DNA from: Tubulanus polymorphus | Taxonomy: Eukaryota > Nemertea > Palaeonemertea > Tubulaniformes > Tubulanidae | Assembly (NCBI RefSeq): GCF_964204645.1 | Contig: NC_134030.1 | Coordinates: forward strand, 18,047,110-18,111,109 | Direction of reading: 5' to 3' | DNA length: 64,000 nucleotides | Part shown: positions 37,381 to 48,844 of the stretch, piece by piece | Numbering within the stretch: position 1 is the first letter of the stretch | Layout of the letters: the number at the start of each line of letters is the position of its first letter | Position numbers and translations under genes: made by a program | Notes under the pieces: model-generated | What the model was told of the DNA's origin: nothing | Seen by the model: only the letters and a program-made list of their open reading frames with translations | Databases searched by the model: none

Positions 37381-38460
37381 GGAGGGATCTATATACATCT
37401 AAGCCGGTCTTAATGAATTTAGCGAAGTTGACCGTTGGGTTTTTCAGAATATCAAGGGTATTAAAGGTATTCAAATTCAAAAAGTTTTTGCGTTGTTCGT
37501 TAAGTAAGGTACAGTCAAACAGAAAATGGGATTCGTCACCTAAAGTATTACAAGTGGGGCATATTCTATCGGCTCTGTCTAAATGAAGGTTTGAGAATTT
37601 GTTCACAGGTAAAATATAGGACCCGACCCTAAATTCAAATAAACTAGTTCCTAAGTCATCACCAAGTTCTATTATATACTTCTCTAACCTAATATCATTT
37701 TTATATTGCCTAAAGTTAGTGTATATCGGATTAGTATTTATGGCAAATACAGTTTCTTGAAGGTGCTGGTCACGGAGTATCTGTTTTATTCGTTTTGAAA
37801 AAGATTTACTGTTAGTCATAAATTGCTGCGTCCAAATGCAGGACAAACCACAGTCATCAAACGTTTTCTTTATATATGATAACCAAGGGCTCTTAAATTT
37901 ATCCCTTAAAAATAAATTGAAAGATATTTTATAGAGTATTGAATTAAAATTGGTTTGCTTTCCAGATACTGTTTTCACCCAAAAGTTGATCATCCTGCGT
38001 CTAACATCTATATTCAAAGGGTAACGTCCTAGCTCTGATAAAACTTGTAAGTTGCGAGAATATTTCGTCACTTTCATTAAGATTTTACAGAAGAAGCAAT
38101 GAATATTTTCTAATAAATCAAGATTTTCATATCCCCAGATCTCACACCCATACATGGCTATTGGAGCAACACACGTATCAAATAATTTAAACATAACATC
38201 TATGGGCAATTTCAAACGTCTGCCTTTTTGAACGATCGAAAACATAGCTCTGATAGCTTTATCGTAAAGATACTTTTTTGCCTTAGCAAAGTTACCATTC
38301 CAATTGAATTTTACTCCGAGATAAACATAATCTTCCACTACCTCTAACTCTTGATCACCAAACATAAATTTCGAAATCGTTTTTATCCGGGATTTACTTC
38401 GCGCAAATACTAGTACTTTAGTTTTCTCTGAGTTAACAGTGAGACCATTAGCCGCGCAAT
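37376..38460 (-). pseudogene. LINE ORF2, C-terminal part (thumb and Cys domain)
   Basis: Contains the NGLTVNSEKTKVLVF block, YVYLGVKFNWNG, MYGCEIWGYENLD, and a C-terminal zinc-finger-like CPTCNTLGDESHFLFDC. It is in a different frame from the upstream part; the break is near 38,460. Confidence 0.85.
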
Positions 38461-41100
38461 ATTATTATGAATATTATGAATAAATTCTGTAAAGTATCAA
38501 TATCCTGATCACGATTCAAATTTAGTTTTTCTATAAATGACAAAGTCGGTTTTCCACGATCAATGAAAAATTCTTCAATGTCGTTTAAGAATAACGAAAA
38601 GAGGATAGGTGAGAGATTTTCGCCTTGTCTTAAGCCTCTATCAGCTGCAAAGTATTGTGACGTGCAACCATTTAATTCAACACATGATTTTATGGAGTTA
38701 TACATATTTTTGACCACATTGAAAAAGTTTCCATTAACATTGTTAGCAATTAATTTTCGCCATAACTTTACCCTACAAATCGAGTCGAAAGCTTTCTTAA
38801 AATCAACAAAGGCGCAAAAAAGTCTTCTTCCCTGACAAAGATACAGCTCTACGATTGTTTTAAGCGTGTAAATATGATCAATGGTGGAATATTTCGATCT
38901 AAAGCCAGCCTGGGCTTCACTTATAATGTGATTCGTATCTAGAAATGTTGACAATCTTTGATTTAGGATACTTGTAAATAATTTACCAAGACAGCTAACT
39001 AAGGTAATACCTCTATAATTATCAGGATTAGAGGGATCGCCATTCTTTTTGAAAATCGGTTTGATGACGCCTATAGACCACATCTCTGGAACATATCCTG
39101 TTTTAAGAACTAAATTGAATAATTTTTGTAATATATCAACTAAAAACGGATACTGACTAACTCCCAACAGCTCATTCGTGATTCCATCAATGCCTGGGGC
39201 CTTATTGTTTTTGAGTAAAGAGATAGCCTTAATTACCTCATCACTGGTTATATCACTGTTCAAAATATAATTGTCATAGACAGGATGGTCACCCACGTCT
39301 GGGGGCTCATCACCGTCATCGGTTTCATTGTTAACATTATTCAAATCATTTAATCTCATAAAATGTTCAAGAAAAATATCAATATCTATATTAGCCTCAT
39401 TATTTTTTGTTCCGCTCGCAGAGTTTAGCATCGACCAATACTTTTTTGGGTTATTAATTTCGCATTCTCTCAATTCCTTAATAAATTCATCCTTTTGTTT
39501 CTTCTTATTTTCTCGGATGACCTTTTTATAGTTTTTAGACGAGTTCTTAAGGGATTCAAAATTGGAAGGGGTAGGGCAACCCCTATATCTTTTTTTCATA
39601 TAATTATATTTCTTCTGTGCATCTCTACAGTCCCTGCCAAACCATCTGTTGCGGACCGGTTTTTTGCAGTTATTACTTTTCCTACTTTTTCTATGGTACA
39701 TCAAATTACACTCATCAGCACTTGATAATAAAGAAGATACAAATCTATCGGTAAATCCATTAATGTCATCTGGCGATTGATTTCCTAGATCTTGCAACCC
39801 GTCCAACAGTAACTTATCTAAATCATTATCTCGTAATCTTGATTCTACATTCAGGAAAAATTGATTTGATCTAGTACTGACCCACCTAATTGAAGTTTTA
39901 AAGTTCGCGTGTTCATTACCCCTTTCATTATCGCTAGCAATGGTGTCCCTAGAATTCGTATACACGCACAGATTAATAGGATTATGTCCATCAGATAATA
40001 ATGGGTCAAAAGGCATTATTTCAAAGTCCTCAACATAACCAAACAGTTCTAAATCACACACAAAATAATCGATGACACTAGTGTTCCTAAAAGTATAATT
40101 ACCTGTCTGATCATTGCCACATCTGCCATTAAGGATAATTAGTGAATGGTTCTTACACAAATCTATTAGTTGATAGCCTGTATTATTCTTTCTTTTGTCC
40201 TGATTATTTCTAGTAGTGGGAACGCCTAAATTAATCAATGAGTCAACAATAGGGTCTAAGTTATCATCTTGAATTATCTGATTATCAGGTTCCAAAAAGT
40301 CTGGCATACAAGCGGTGTGAGCATTAAAGTCACCAGAAATTAACAGATTGAAATCATACTCAACTTTCAATTGCAATAACTCTATTTCAATTTCTCTGAT
40401 AGCTATTTCTGAATAATAACGACTATTTTCTGGAGGAATATAAATTACACCTAAAAGTACATGTTTGTCGCGATTAAATAAATCTTTATCTAATAAATAC
40501 CAAGATACAAACTGAGAGTCAGTCGAAATTGGAATTATTTTTTTTTTCATGAACTTCCTATATATGATACCGACGCCACCTGATCCTTTTTTTGAAGATT
40601 TTTTCCTATTTTTAAAGTGCGCCATATGGGAGGCGGGCAAGCTACAACCTAAATTACCGTCTAAATCATCTAAGTGAGTTTCAGTTAGACATGTGATGTC
40701 ATTATTGCTAATAAATTCACAGAATTCTGGGATATCGAGTTTAGCTATAAGGCCACATACATTCAGCGTAGAAAACTTTAATGATGATTTGATACAAGGA
40801 ATTTCACTTATGTTTGCTGCGTTTGCTGTACTAGTTAAATTTTGCTTATTTAAATCAGAAGTGTTAATATTTCGCTTATTTACATCAGAAATGAAATTGT
40901 TAGCAGTTACATCAGGTACATGATTGTTACTATTTACATCAGGGTATGTATCTACCGTATGAGAATTTACATGCGAGCCAACGATATCTCTATTTACATT
41001 TGGATAACTGTCACATAAATTTACACTATTTACAAATTCTATAACATAACAACAACTTCGAGATACAAGGACAGTCCGGTCTACGAATTGTACGCAAAGT
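38448..41100 (-). pseudogene. LINE ORF2, endonuclease and reverse-transcriptase part
   Basis: Open from a stop near 41,110. No in-frame ATG is seen in the first part. Endonuclease motifs: LNVCGLIAKL, CLTETHLDD, GGVGIIYRK, LISGDFNAHT and SDGHNPI. Reverse-transcriptase motifs: KAPGIDGI, NYRGITLVSCLGKLF, EAQAGFRSKYSTIDHI, CAFVDFKKAFDS and RQGENLSPILFSLFLND. The (F/Y)xDD catalytic box that should follow is missing; the frame goes into low-complexity residues and stops at 38,448. The copy cannot make active enzyme. Confidence 0.88.
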
Positions 41101-41899
41101 CCCTCCGCTGGTTCCTAGTGGCTGTCCATCGGTACGCGGTCACGGTTTTCGCGGTAACGAGTTTGTCCCGTACAAAGAAAGCTTGTTTTCCGTTCGCTTT
41201 CGCGGCTCTCAGCTCGGGTAGCTTTTCGCGTCGTCTCGCCGCCCATTCCTCAGGCACCTGTTCATTCAGTCCTAAAGACGAGCCCGCGAGATTTTTCGCA
41301 ACTGAACGTACCAGTTCACGATCTTTGAAGAACTCGAATTTTGCAACAATTGGGCGCGGTTTTTTCTGTTCGTTTTTCCTTCGTCCAAGGCGATGTGTTC
41401 ACGCGAATTTGAATGAGTCCACGGTCGTCTTCGGTAACTTAAGGTCTTTCTCGCAAAAGCCTTTAATTAAGTCCTCGGTATTCTCATTTTCGGATTCCTC
41501 GACGCCGTAAAAGATCAAATTATCGCGCATGCTACGCCATTGCTGATCTAGGAGTAGTTTATGGTCCGATTTGATAATTGCGTCCTGATCAGCGACGACT
41601 TTCTCTAAATCGCGAACTTTGCTTCTAAGTTGTTCGTTTTCACTCTTTAGTTGTAATACGTCCTGGTGGCAAAATTCAAGCGATTGTTTAACTTCGGTCA
41701 TGTCCCTCTGCAAGTCGTCTAGAAGCTCTAATTTCGAAAGCTGGGAAAGAATCGCATCAAGTTTTGACGATATTCCATTGTCTGCTTCCACACGTGATGC
41801 CGTTTCCTCAGTCGATTTATGATTCTGGCGATTCGGACGATTTGATGCTGCAGTCTTCTGCTTCTTGTTAGGGGGTGAAACACTTTGTCTTCCCGCCAT
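41090..41899 (-). pseudogene. LINE ORF1 (coiled coil plus RRM-like domain), frameshifted
   Basis: The N-terminal part (41,399-41,899) has a basic/Ser region, then a leucine-rich coiled coil (LDDLQRDMTEVKQSLEF), then the RRM-like NLIFYGVEESENE. The C-terminal part in another frame (41,090-41,400) reads RPIVAKFEFFKDRELVRSVA and later KQAFFVRDKLV, as in Transposase_22-type ORF1 proteins. One frameshift near 41,400. Confidence 0.8.
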
Positions 41900-42337
41900 T
41901 TTCTCCAGGTCTCACCGAATATCACACAGATTTTGTGGTTGATAAAGAAAAACAAATCGGTTAAGTTTCAATATATAGAAACGGCATTAACTGGACGCAA
42001 AGAATTAAACTAATCTAGGCCCTACGCACGTTAGTTCGTTTGTCATCAACCGGTGCGATTAGTCTTTGTCGACTATGCAATGTTAATTCGTTTGATATAA
42101 GCTAGTTTTTAGTGTCTGTCGTGGCCGAATAATTAATACTAAATTCTCAGCTAATACGGGCAAAACGCACAAAAACGGCAACGGAATATAATAGATCTAA
42201 GGTAGAAAAAATAGTTTCCTTGGATAATGTTTGTAAGTGAAATGTGAAAATTTACCTTGACGGTCGTTTAGGTAATTCAAGGAGCGCGCCGAAAGTACGT
42301 CCGCACAGTTCAGTAGATTTGGTGGCTCCTTCAATAT

Positions 42338-42493
42338 AATATAAGCAATTGACTTCAGCGCGCAAGACAAAAATAGTGAAACGATTAAAATCAGTAAGAA
42401 GAGAACAAAAATTGAAAAGATATATGAAGTAATATTTAGTCCATATCTCACACTTGACGATGATCTTGTGTGAGATCGAATCATCGGGTTTTT
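42338..42493 (-). other. In-frame hydrophobic segment just after the NLR stop codon
   Basis: Directly after the NLR's TAA (42,494-42,496) the same frame stays open and encodes a Ser/Arg stretch and then a strongly hydrophobic run (ITSYIFSIFVLFLLILIVSL, about 42,430-42,355). The LINE starts soon after. Either the stop is recent and the ancestral NLR was membrane-anchored, or this is read-through/3' UTR chance. Confidence 0.4.
42339..42380. repeat. Right copy of about 40-bp direct repeat flanking the LINE
   Basis: Pairs with 37,051-37,090. Confidence 0.6.
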
Positions 42494-45327
42494 TTAACTT
42501 GATTGCATAAATTCTCGATATATTCGATCTACATCTATTTTTACTCTCAGTCTTTTATTGAGTTTTTTAAGTTCTGATATGATGTTATCTCTCGTCGTAT
42601 CGGGGTCGGTGCTCCAGCAGCCGATATGCAGGTCAGAAAGATGCGGAAGATTATCGATTAATTCGACGATTGATTTGACGAATAAATCGATATCGTGCTG
42701 TGTATTAATCGGCGCTGTGCGTAAATTGCAGAACTTTAACCAGCGAATTGATGAGACGTGTTTTAGTTGTTTTAAGATGCAATTGTCCTGTTCCGGTCTA
42801 TCAAGCCCGCTATCAATACTGACTACTCGCAGCTGATTTACCGCATCTGATGATAGATACCGAACAAGTGCGTCACCATCAGCTTCTGACCGCAATACTA
42901 TTGATAATACAGTCAGCCGCGGCAGGTGAGCTAGAACGCGGTTTGATTGTAAATAAAATCCGTCAATGACAAGACGCTTTAGTTTCCGCATTAAACCGAC
43001 GCTATCACTGATTGCTACATGTTGATCTGTCGTTAGTTCGCGTAGTTCGCGCAGTTCGCGCAGTTCGCGCAGTCCGAGCAATCCGAGCAGTCCTCGCAGT
43101 CCGAGCAGTCCGCGCATTTCGTACGGTTCGAACTGAATTGATTCGATGTGTGAAGATTCTAACGCGTTGTTAAAATCTTTTAATCCCTCCGAACCGATCA
43201 AATTCTTATCGAATTTTACTCCACTAAGATGTAAGCTTTTCAAACTCGGAATGATGTTTATCAGCTCTCTCATCTTATTTCTATCGAGCTGATATCCCCG
43301 CGACCTGAGATATAGAAGTTTTAAGGATGGATACGATTTGTGAATATTGACTGAAATATTACCTAAACGTTCCGCACTAACACCAGTAACTCCAGTATCA
43401 ATAATCAGACTCTCCACTGTATTGTGTGTGTTAGTATCACCACTGATCAACTGCGCGTCAGCTCCAGATTTAATCACGTGACTTGTCTTAATCCAATCAT
43501 TATTGAGTTTCTTGTAACATTCACCAGTGTCGTTGAATTCATCTCGCCACACAAACCAGTTTATACTGTTACTCTTCTTACACATAGTCAAGCACTGATC
43601 GGGTATTGGTGACCACCTGCGTGTATCTATTATCATACCGTGAAGACTAGTGTTACTCGCTATGGCTGTTTCCAATACACGGTATTCGTCGGGTTTCAGT
43701 TCGAAAATACCTTGTATGTAAACTACCTCGATCTGACATTGTTTGTGTTCTAGTATTTTTGCGAGCGCGTTTATCCACGATCTGCTATACGCAGATACGA
43801 TCAACATTTTCTGCATGTAGGGAACTATTTCACTAATGGCGTCGTCCGGCCAGTCGGCTTCATTCAGGCATATTGACAACTGTTCAGATAAAACAGTTCT
43901 TTCGGATCTTTCGAGTTCGATGAAGCGTTCGTAATCGGGGATGAGCGCCATCTCCCTAGTAACCGTACCCAAGAAATGGGACTTCACTATTGTGACTGCT
44001 TTTAAATGTTCATCTATTAAAGTCTTGGAAAGTTCACCGAGGCCGCGGTTATACTTGAAACGATACAGCAGCCCTGCCATGAATCTCGGGTATAATTCAC
44101 CATATTTCACAAGTTCGTCCTGTAGTTGATCAAACGCGCATTTATTCCAGGGTATTTCACCACTGTTGTTGAATTGCACGACCGAGTGTACCGCCGCCAG
44201 AAATTCGTGCACAGATTTGTGTATGAACCGTAGCTGGACGGAGCGGTCTGATTTCCGTCGCGGCGACACCTCTTTGCACGTCAAAGCCGTCCTCTTCGAT
44301 TCGTCGAGTTTGAGATGATTTTCGCTGAAGCTGTTTTGATGCTCGATGAGCGTCTTATATGCGACTTGACAAATTTCTTTAAGCGCTTCAGAATTTTCGA
44401 TGTCCCCAAAAAAACATTCCTTCGACAAGTCGAGGCCCTCGCGTTTACTGATCAGAAAACATGTCAAATCGATGTAGATATCGGTGAGTTTTGATGGTAT
44501 CGTAATTTCTTCCTCGTCCATAAACAGACAAAAAAACATATGTAGTATCAGCGGGTTGTAGTAGATACTTTCAAATATAGGTGGCACTGCGTCTTTAAGC
44601 TTGCGGAATAGCAAATATGGATTGCGCTCGGGGAATTTTCTCTTCATAATATCGATGACTTCTTCTTGTTCGAAGCCGGATATCGATACAACGGTGAATT
44701 TGGGATCAGTGACGATCTTGCTGCCCCCGGACTCACGTGTTGTTATGACGATATGCGCTTTCGGTAATTTATTGGTCACGTGTACGATATATTCCTTCGC
44801 TTTATCGTTTTTCAACTCGTCGAAGCCGTCTAGAAAAAATAACGCTTTTTCTGCATTTTCCCGTAAGAATTCTTTAAAACCATCAATCGGCAGAACCTTT
44901 CTGATTTCTGGATTCAAAAGATTTTCGTAAATGTACGTATAAATACACGCGTTATCAGCGGGCAGTTCATTTAACGGTATATAGAATAACATAGGAAACT
45001 CCGTTGTTGATGTTGTCCAGGTTAACACTTGATTAACAATCTGAGTAGTTTTACCCATACCGGGTTCACCCACGAGGCACACGGGTTTCATAGCACGCTT
45101 GTCATGAGTGAAAAGCTTCTTGAAATCATCAGGTAAAATCACTGGCGGCTCCTCACTTTCTTTATTTTCCTTCGGGTTTCGTTTTTGGGCTCGAATTTTC
45201 GCGTGTTCTTGGGTGAAGAAGTCGTTGAAATTGGTGACGTCATCGCTCCACCAAACCTCTTTGTAATTTTCAACATCGATCATTCGTTTATACGTTTCTT
45301 TCAGGCTCTTCTGAACTTGAGTAACAT
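42494..45327 (-). CDS. NLR exon 2: NACHT ATPase and leucine-rich repeats
   Basis: Acceptor tttttacag gives phase-1 entry (G+AT), joining exactly to exon 1. About 944 residues. A linker with a WW motif is followed by NACHT: Walker A GEPGMGKTT, then Walker B ALFFLDGFDEL about 75 residues later, then VITTRESGG (sensor) and a winged-helix-type region with RFIHKSVHEFLAAV, the NLR HD2-like signature. The C-terminal third has irregular LRRs (LKLLYLRSRGYQL, LKSLHLSGVKF, LKRLVIDGFYL). A low-complexity GLLGLRELRE run (43,030-43,110) comes from a 9-bp tandem repeat and may vary between alleles. Likely a cytosolic innate sensor. The open frame also extends upstream of the acceptor to an ATG at 45,361, which I consider intronic. 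Confidence 0.85.
43030..43112 (-). repeat. 9-bp coding microsatellite in the NLR LRR region
   Basis: cgcagttcg/cgagcag units in tandem, encoding RELREL and GLLGL runs without a frame change. Confidence 0.8.
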
Positions 45328-45456
45328 CTGTAAAAATGAATTCAGTTTTAGAATTTTTCAATTGATTTAAGAAATTACGTTAAAATTGAATGATGAAAAA
45401 AAACCTGTCTGATCACATCACAACACATCGCAACAGAAAATACCAAGCAATTAGGA

Positions 45457-45540
45457 AGCTACAGGTCTCGGAATTTAGACCAAAAATATGTACAAAAAGG
45501 TCTCAGGACGGCCATCGTGAGACCGATCGACCCAATTTTA
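45457..45540 (-). repeat. Dispersed repeat, copy of 13,875-13,984
   Basis: Words gctacaggtctcggaattt, aaaaaggtc and aggacgg match in inverted order. Confidence 0.6.
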
Positions 45541-45672
45541 ACTTTTTCTTATGCTGATGTGCGCTGTGGAGATATATACTTATAAAAGATAAAGGATATT
45601 GATTAAAGCCATTCCAATATTTGATGAATTTTCATTATAAGTAATTTGTTTATAATTAAGATTGAAATTATG

Positions 45673-46045
45673 TTATTTTCGTTTTTCAATTCTCATGTTA
45701 ATCAAATCATTGTAACCTTTAGAAAGTATCAAATCATCATTTCTTTCTTTAAAGGGAGTTTCAAGAATATTCATTATTTTTTCATCAATTACCTTCATAA
45801 TCCTAAACTGTATTGAATATTTTAGGATTTTTGGTGCCATTATGGAAAGTATCTATTAGTTCAGTAATTAAATATGTTTCATTTAATAGTATTTGATTAA
45901 TTACAGTAATATTATCTATATTATTTTGTCTTCCATTAACTAAATTTGTTGCTGAGATATATTTTTTAATGTTTAAAAGTGAAAATAATTCATTGGTTTC
46001 ATTTATTTCAATTTTATATTCAGTTTCTTATTCTTCTTTCTTCAT
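45673..46045 (-). pseudogene. AT-rich coding relic, unrecognised
   Basis: Two short minus-strand frames (ATG 46,045; ATG 45,840 to TAA 45,673, 55 residues) give plausible protein-like sequence (NNIDNITVINQILL; DEKIMNILETPFKERNDD) broken by in-frame TAAs and a frame change. Base composition and Asn/Ile/Lys-rich residues resemble the Polinton-type element at 49.5-64 kb, not the host exons around it. Possibly a fragment of a relative. Confidence 0.4.
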
Positions 46046-46089
46046 CTATAACAAAACTTTTATTAAAAAAATTTTTTTAGATATTTTAT

Positions 46090-46290
46090 ATTTAAAGATA
46101 TAACTTATACAAATGTAAACATTCTATGTTATAAATCTATATTATTTTACTAACACTTTACTCACACTTATTCATATAAAAAAATTTGAGTAATTCACTG
46201 TTTTTTTTAGTGAAGGAATATAATTTTATAGTAAAAACATAGTAAATCTAAATTATTTTGCTAGCACTTTACTCACTCTTATCTATATAT
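46090..46290. repeat. Diverged direct repeat, two copies of about 63 bp
   Basis: Words aatctatattattttactaa / aatctaaattattttgctag and acactttactcac / gcactttactcac recur about 120 bp apart. Confidence 0.6.
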
Positions 46291-46352
46291 GAGGTCTTTA
46301 AGGTATTTAGGAGCCGCACCATGGATACACTTGAATACTTGTATAATGTTTT
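46285..46352 (-). pseudogene. LINE reverse-transcriptase scrap
   Basis: Minus strand reads VFKCIHGAAPKYLKDLIYR then TAA. The HG-x-AP-x-YL-x-DLI pattern is typical of the C-terminal part of many LINE reverse transcriptases. Only about 22 codons remain. Confidence 0.5.
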
Positions 46353-46419
46353 TAGTTAATAAATTTAACAACTAAAAACATAATATATCTATACCATATA
46401 TGAAATTATTAGAGTAATA

Positions 46420-46582
46420 GGGTTTTAGTTGTTTCATATCAGAGGTTGAAAGTTCGACGAAAGGTTCGGGATTTAAAAAATATGAGAATATAACTAATTG
46501 ATAATTAGTAATATTTTCATATTTTTAAAATTTTCGACCTTTCGTCGACCTTTCGACCTCTGATATGAAACAACTAAAACCC
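46420..46582. mobile_element. MITE with about 45-bp terminal inverted repeats
   Basis: The left end gggttttagttgtttcatat and its continuation pair with the right end ending atatgaaacaactaaaaccc. The flanks are TA on both sides, compatible with a mariner-type or Harbinger-type target. Confidence 0.85.
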
Positions 46583-47135
46583 TATTACTAATAAAGCATT
46601 AAACTCGAAGAAAGTTTATGGGCAAAATGTTTGGAAAAAGGCAAGATGCACGTAATTAGAATGGAACAGAGGCAAATTTGAAAGGCGTGCAATAATGTGG
46701 CGCTAATTAATTTTCGCGACTGAAAAATGAACAGTCGAGCAATTCATGCCTGAAATGTGGCTACAGAAACTGATCGTATGTTTACTAGATTTTGAGTAGG
46801 TGTCAGTCAAAAGTTCTCTAAATAGCATAAATATGTGTGAACTGGCTGCCTGTCAGCCATCTTGATTGTGAACAGGGACAATCCGAAATAACTGGATTCC
46901 AGGCGGTTGGACGGACAGACGAAAAGTGAACGTAATAGCCAGCTGGGCAAAAAAAAACAATCATACGCCACCTGGTGGATAGAATGTCTTGAAATAATTT
47001 TCCATCATTTTAGTTAAAGATTTGGAAATGGTTATTTTGCTAATGTGGCATTATTTGAGTAAACGCTATTTTGCCAATGGCTATTTATAATAAGATATAG
47101 TAATAAAATATAACGATAACATCATTATATTGGTT

Positions 47136-47235
47136 TTAGGGTCAGGGTTTCGATAGGGTTGGGGTCTAGAGGGTTAGGGTGAGGTTTAGGGTCCGTTTTT
47201 ACCCCTAGGGATAGGGTTAGGGTAAGGAAGGTGAG
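47136..47235. repeat. Degenerate telomere-like (TTAGGG) tract
   Basis: Many interspersed ttagggt/tagggtt words (for example gagggttagggtgaggttta). Likely an interstitial remnant or a G-rich simple repeat. Confidence 0.5.
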
Positions 47236-47265
47236 TCTATATCCAGTGAAAAATTACGGGTGGTT

Positions 47266-47340
47266 TTGAGTGAGCCCGGTGGTCTACTGGAAAGACGTTA
47301 GACTAGCAATCTGCTGGCCCGGATTCGAATCCCGCTCTAT
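47266..47340 (+). repeat. tRNA-like sequence (SINE head)
   Basis: A-box-like GTGGTCTACTGG and B-box GGATTCGAATCC with a GAGC/GCTC outer pair. The variable part does not fold into a full cloverleaf, so it is probably a tRNA-derived SINE. Confidence 0.45.
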
Positions 47341-47671
47341 GTTGCTATTATCTTTAACTCTGTTCTCCACACTTTCCTTGAATTTTCTAAATCACGCACC
47401 TCTGTGCGCATGCGCGGCATCAATTAGCCAATCAGAACGCGCCATTGGCAAAATAGCGTTAACAGGAATAATGTCGCATTGGCAAAATATCCACAAAATA
47501 TATTAAAGTACATTAAAATAAACTTGCCAATGCAAAATAGAGCAATGTTTCAAATTCGCCTATGTTCCATCCTAATTACATACATCTTTAGAGACATGGT
47601 CAAAGACTTCGGACCAGTCTTATGATTTAGGATTCAAGACTCAAGCACGACGAGTTAAAATCTATAATTAC

Positions 47672-47809
47672 CGAGATTCTCAGCAGGTCTGTCGATAGTT
47701 TGTTTATCTCCAAGGTAAACAACATTCATCGTATTATTGTCACCGATTTGAACCATTTTCGATTTATCTACATTTATTCCTGTATAACTCTGTGCCATAG
47801 TACCACAAA
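47672..47809 (-). CDS. NLR exon 1: start codon and RHIM-type amyloid motif
   Basis: Acceptor gtttttcag ahead of 47,809; ATG at 47,798; donor CTCG|gtaatt leaves phase 1, exactly what exon 2 needs. Encodes 42 residues, with MVQIGDNNTMNVVYLGD at residues 15-31. The RHIM consensus is (I/V)-Q-(I/V/L)-G-x-x-N-x-(M/L)-x-(I/V), known from RIPK1, RIPK3, ZBP1, TRIF and cryptic forms in Drosophila Imd-pathway proteins. Every consensus position is satisfied here. A 5' UTR exon must lie further upstream. Confidence 0.75.
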
Positions 47810-48281
47810 CTGAAAAACAGGTTTAGAATTCAGTCATTTCATCTCAACAAGTGCAGCACATTTTTCCTGACCTAATTGTTTTGTTCAGTATTTACACAAT
47901 CAGCCTCTACTCATATTCAGACTGAAGTTTTCTTTGTTTCCGCTACTGATAAAGGATAATGGAATGTAGGAAAAAAATGGCCAGGAAAAAAAGGCCAAGG
48001 AAAATTAATGAGAACTACTGACAATGTTAATTAAGCTTTCAATTTAATCTCCATCACAAGTTCGCATTTTGAACGTTAGAATAATTTACTAATGTTCATC
48101 CGCGACTGAGATGGCCTCGATCTCCCGAGAGATTTCCGACGACGTTACAAAACACAGTTGAAATTGTTTATTAGGTTTTTATCGAGTGAAAAATGCATTC
48201 AGATAACGCGCCGGGGTCATCGACTGAGATATCAAATCACACGCCACAACAGGTCGCCATCCGCAAATGACTGACTTTCAT

Positions 48282-48352
48282 TAGATGTTGCAACAACAAG
48301 ACATTAATTTATCTTCTAAAAATGCCTGAATACTGTCTTAATTTGCTGGATT
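48282..48352. repeat. About 70-bp duplicated block, copy 1
   Basis: Shares gcctgaatact(g/t)tcttaatttgctgga and the preceding attgcaac...aagac words with 48,845-48,915. Confidence 0.7.
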
Positions 48353-48354
48353 AG

Positions 48355-48472
48355 TTTAAAGCCGGGCGTAGGTCGGCCTTGCGACGCGACGCGATCGTCG
48401 CGGGCGGTCGCAGTGAGTAGCGTCGCAGTGAGTCGCAAGCCGTCGCAAGGCCGACCTACGCCCGGCTTTAAA
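48355..48472. mobile_element. GC-rich foldback element
   Basis: The left end tttaaagccgggcgtaggtc is the perfect reverse complement of the right end; arms are about 30 bp. It sits right at the end of the 48,282 duplicate and is missing from the 48,845 copy, so it inserted after that duplication. Confidence 0.85.
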
Positions 48473-48844
48473 GAGGCGCACACTCGACAATCTGACATCG
48501 AAATGTAACCTGCATCGGTTTCTTTCAAGGATTTTATGTTGAGAAGCGAACAAGTGTAACATGTAAAACTTTCATTGATTAGACTAATGACATTTTAATA
48601 CCTGCGCTACACTTTATCTAGACTTTCTGACGAATTCACATGATGATGAATGTTTAATATAATTAGTGATAATAGGTTTTGAAGATAAAATGATAAGAAT
48701 TTAGTATATTAGAGCAGTTCAAAAGTCGAAATTTAGACACATCAGAAACAGCAATAAAGAAGCAGAAACACAGAAATCTTCTTGTGGTTAGTTTGTCGTA
48801 TAGCCATTTTACGTAGAAAAAAAACTGTGTCAGCAAAAGACAGA

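Larger units (their letters stand above)
37149..42338 (-). mobile_element. Degenerate non-LTR retrotransposon with ORF1 and ORF2
   Basis: Minus-strand order: 5' region, ORF1 (41,090-41,899), ORF2 with endonuclease and reverse transcriptase (37,376-41,100), then a tail containing a cgatta microsatellite (37,159-37,180). It is flanked by about 40-bp direct repeats at 37,051 and 42,339. ORF1 plus an apurinic-type endonuclease is typical of the L1/CR1/Jockey-like clades; I cannot choose the clade by eye. It lies in the 3' flank of the NLR gene, on the same strand. Confidence 0.85.
45328..47671 (-). other. NLR intron with repeat insertions
   Basis: Bounded by donor CTCG|gtaatt (47,671) and acceptor tttacag (45,328). 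Holds the dispersed repeat at 45,457, an AT-rich coding relic, a LINE scrap, a MITE, telomere-like sequence and a tRNA-like repeat, each listed separately. Confidence 0.7.

Noticed and set aside
47136-47235. Chromosome end (telomere)
   Set aside because: The TTAGGG-like words are irregular and unique sequence continues on both sides; interstitial remnant is more likely.
47266-47340. Functional tRNA gene
   Set aside because: Only the outer four bases and the T arm fit; anticodon arm not formed. Treated as SINE-like.
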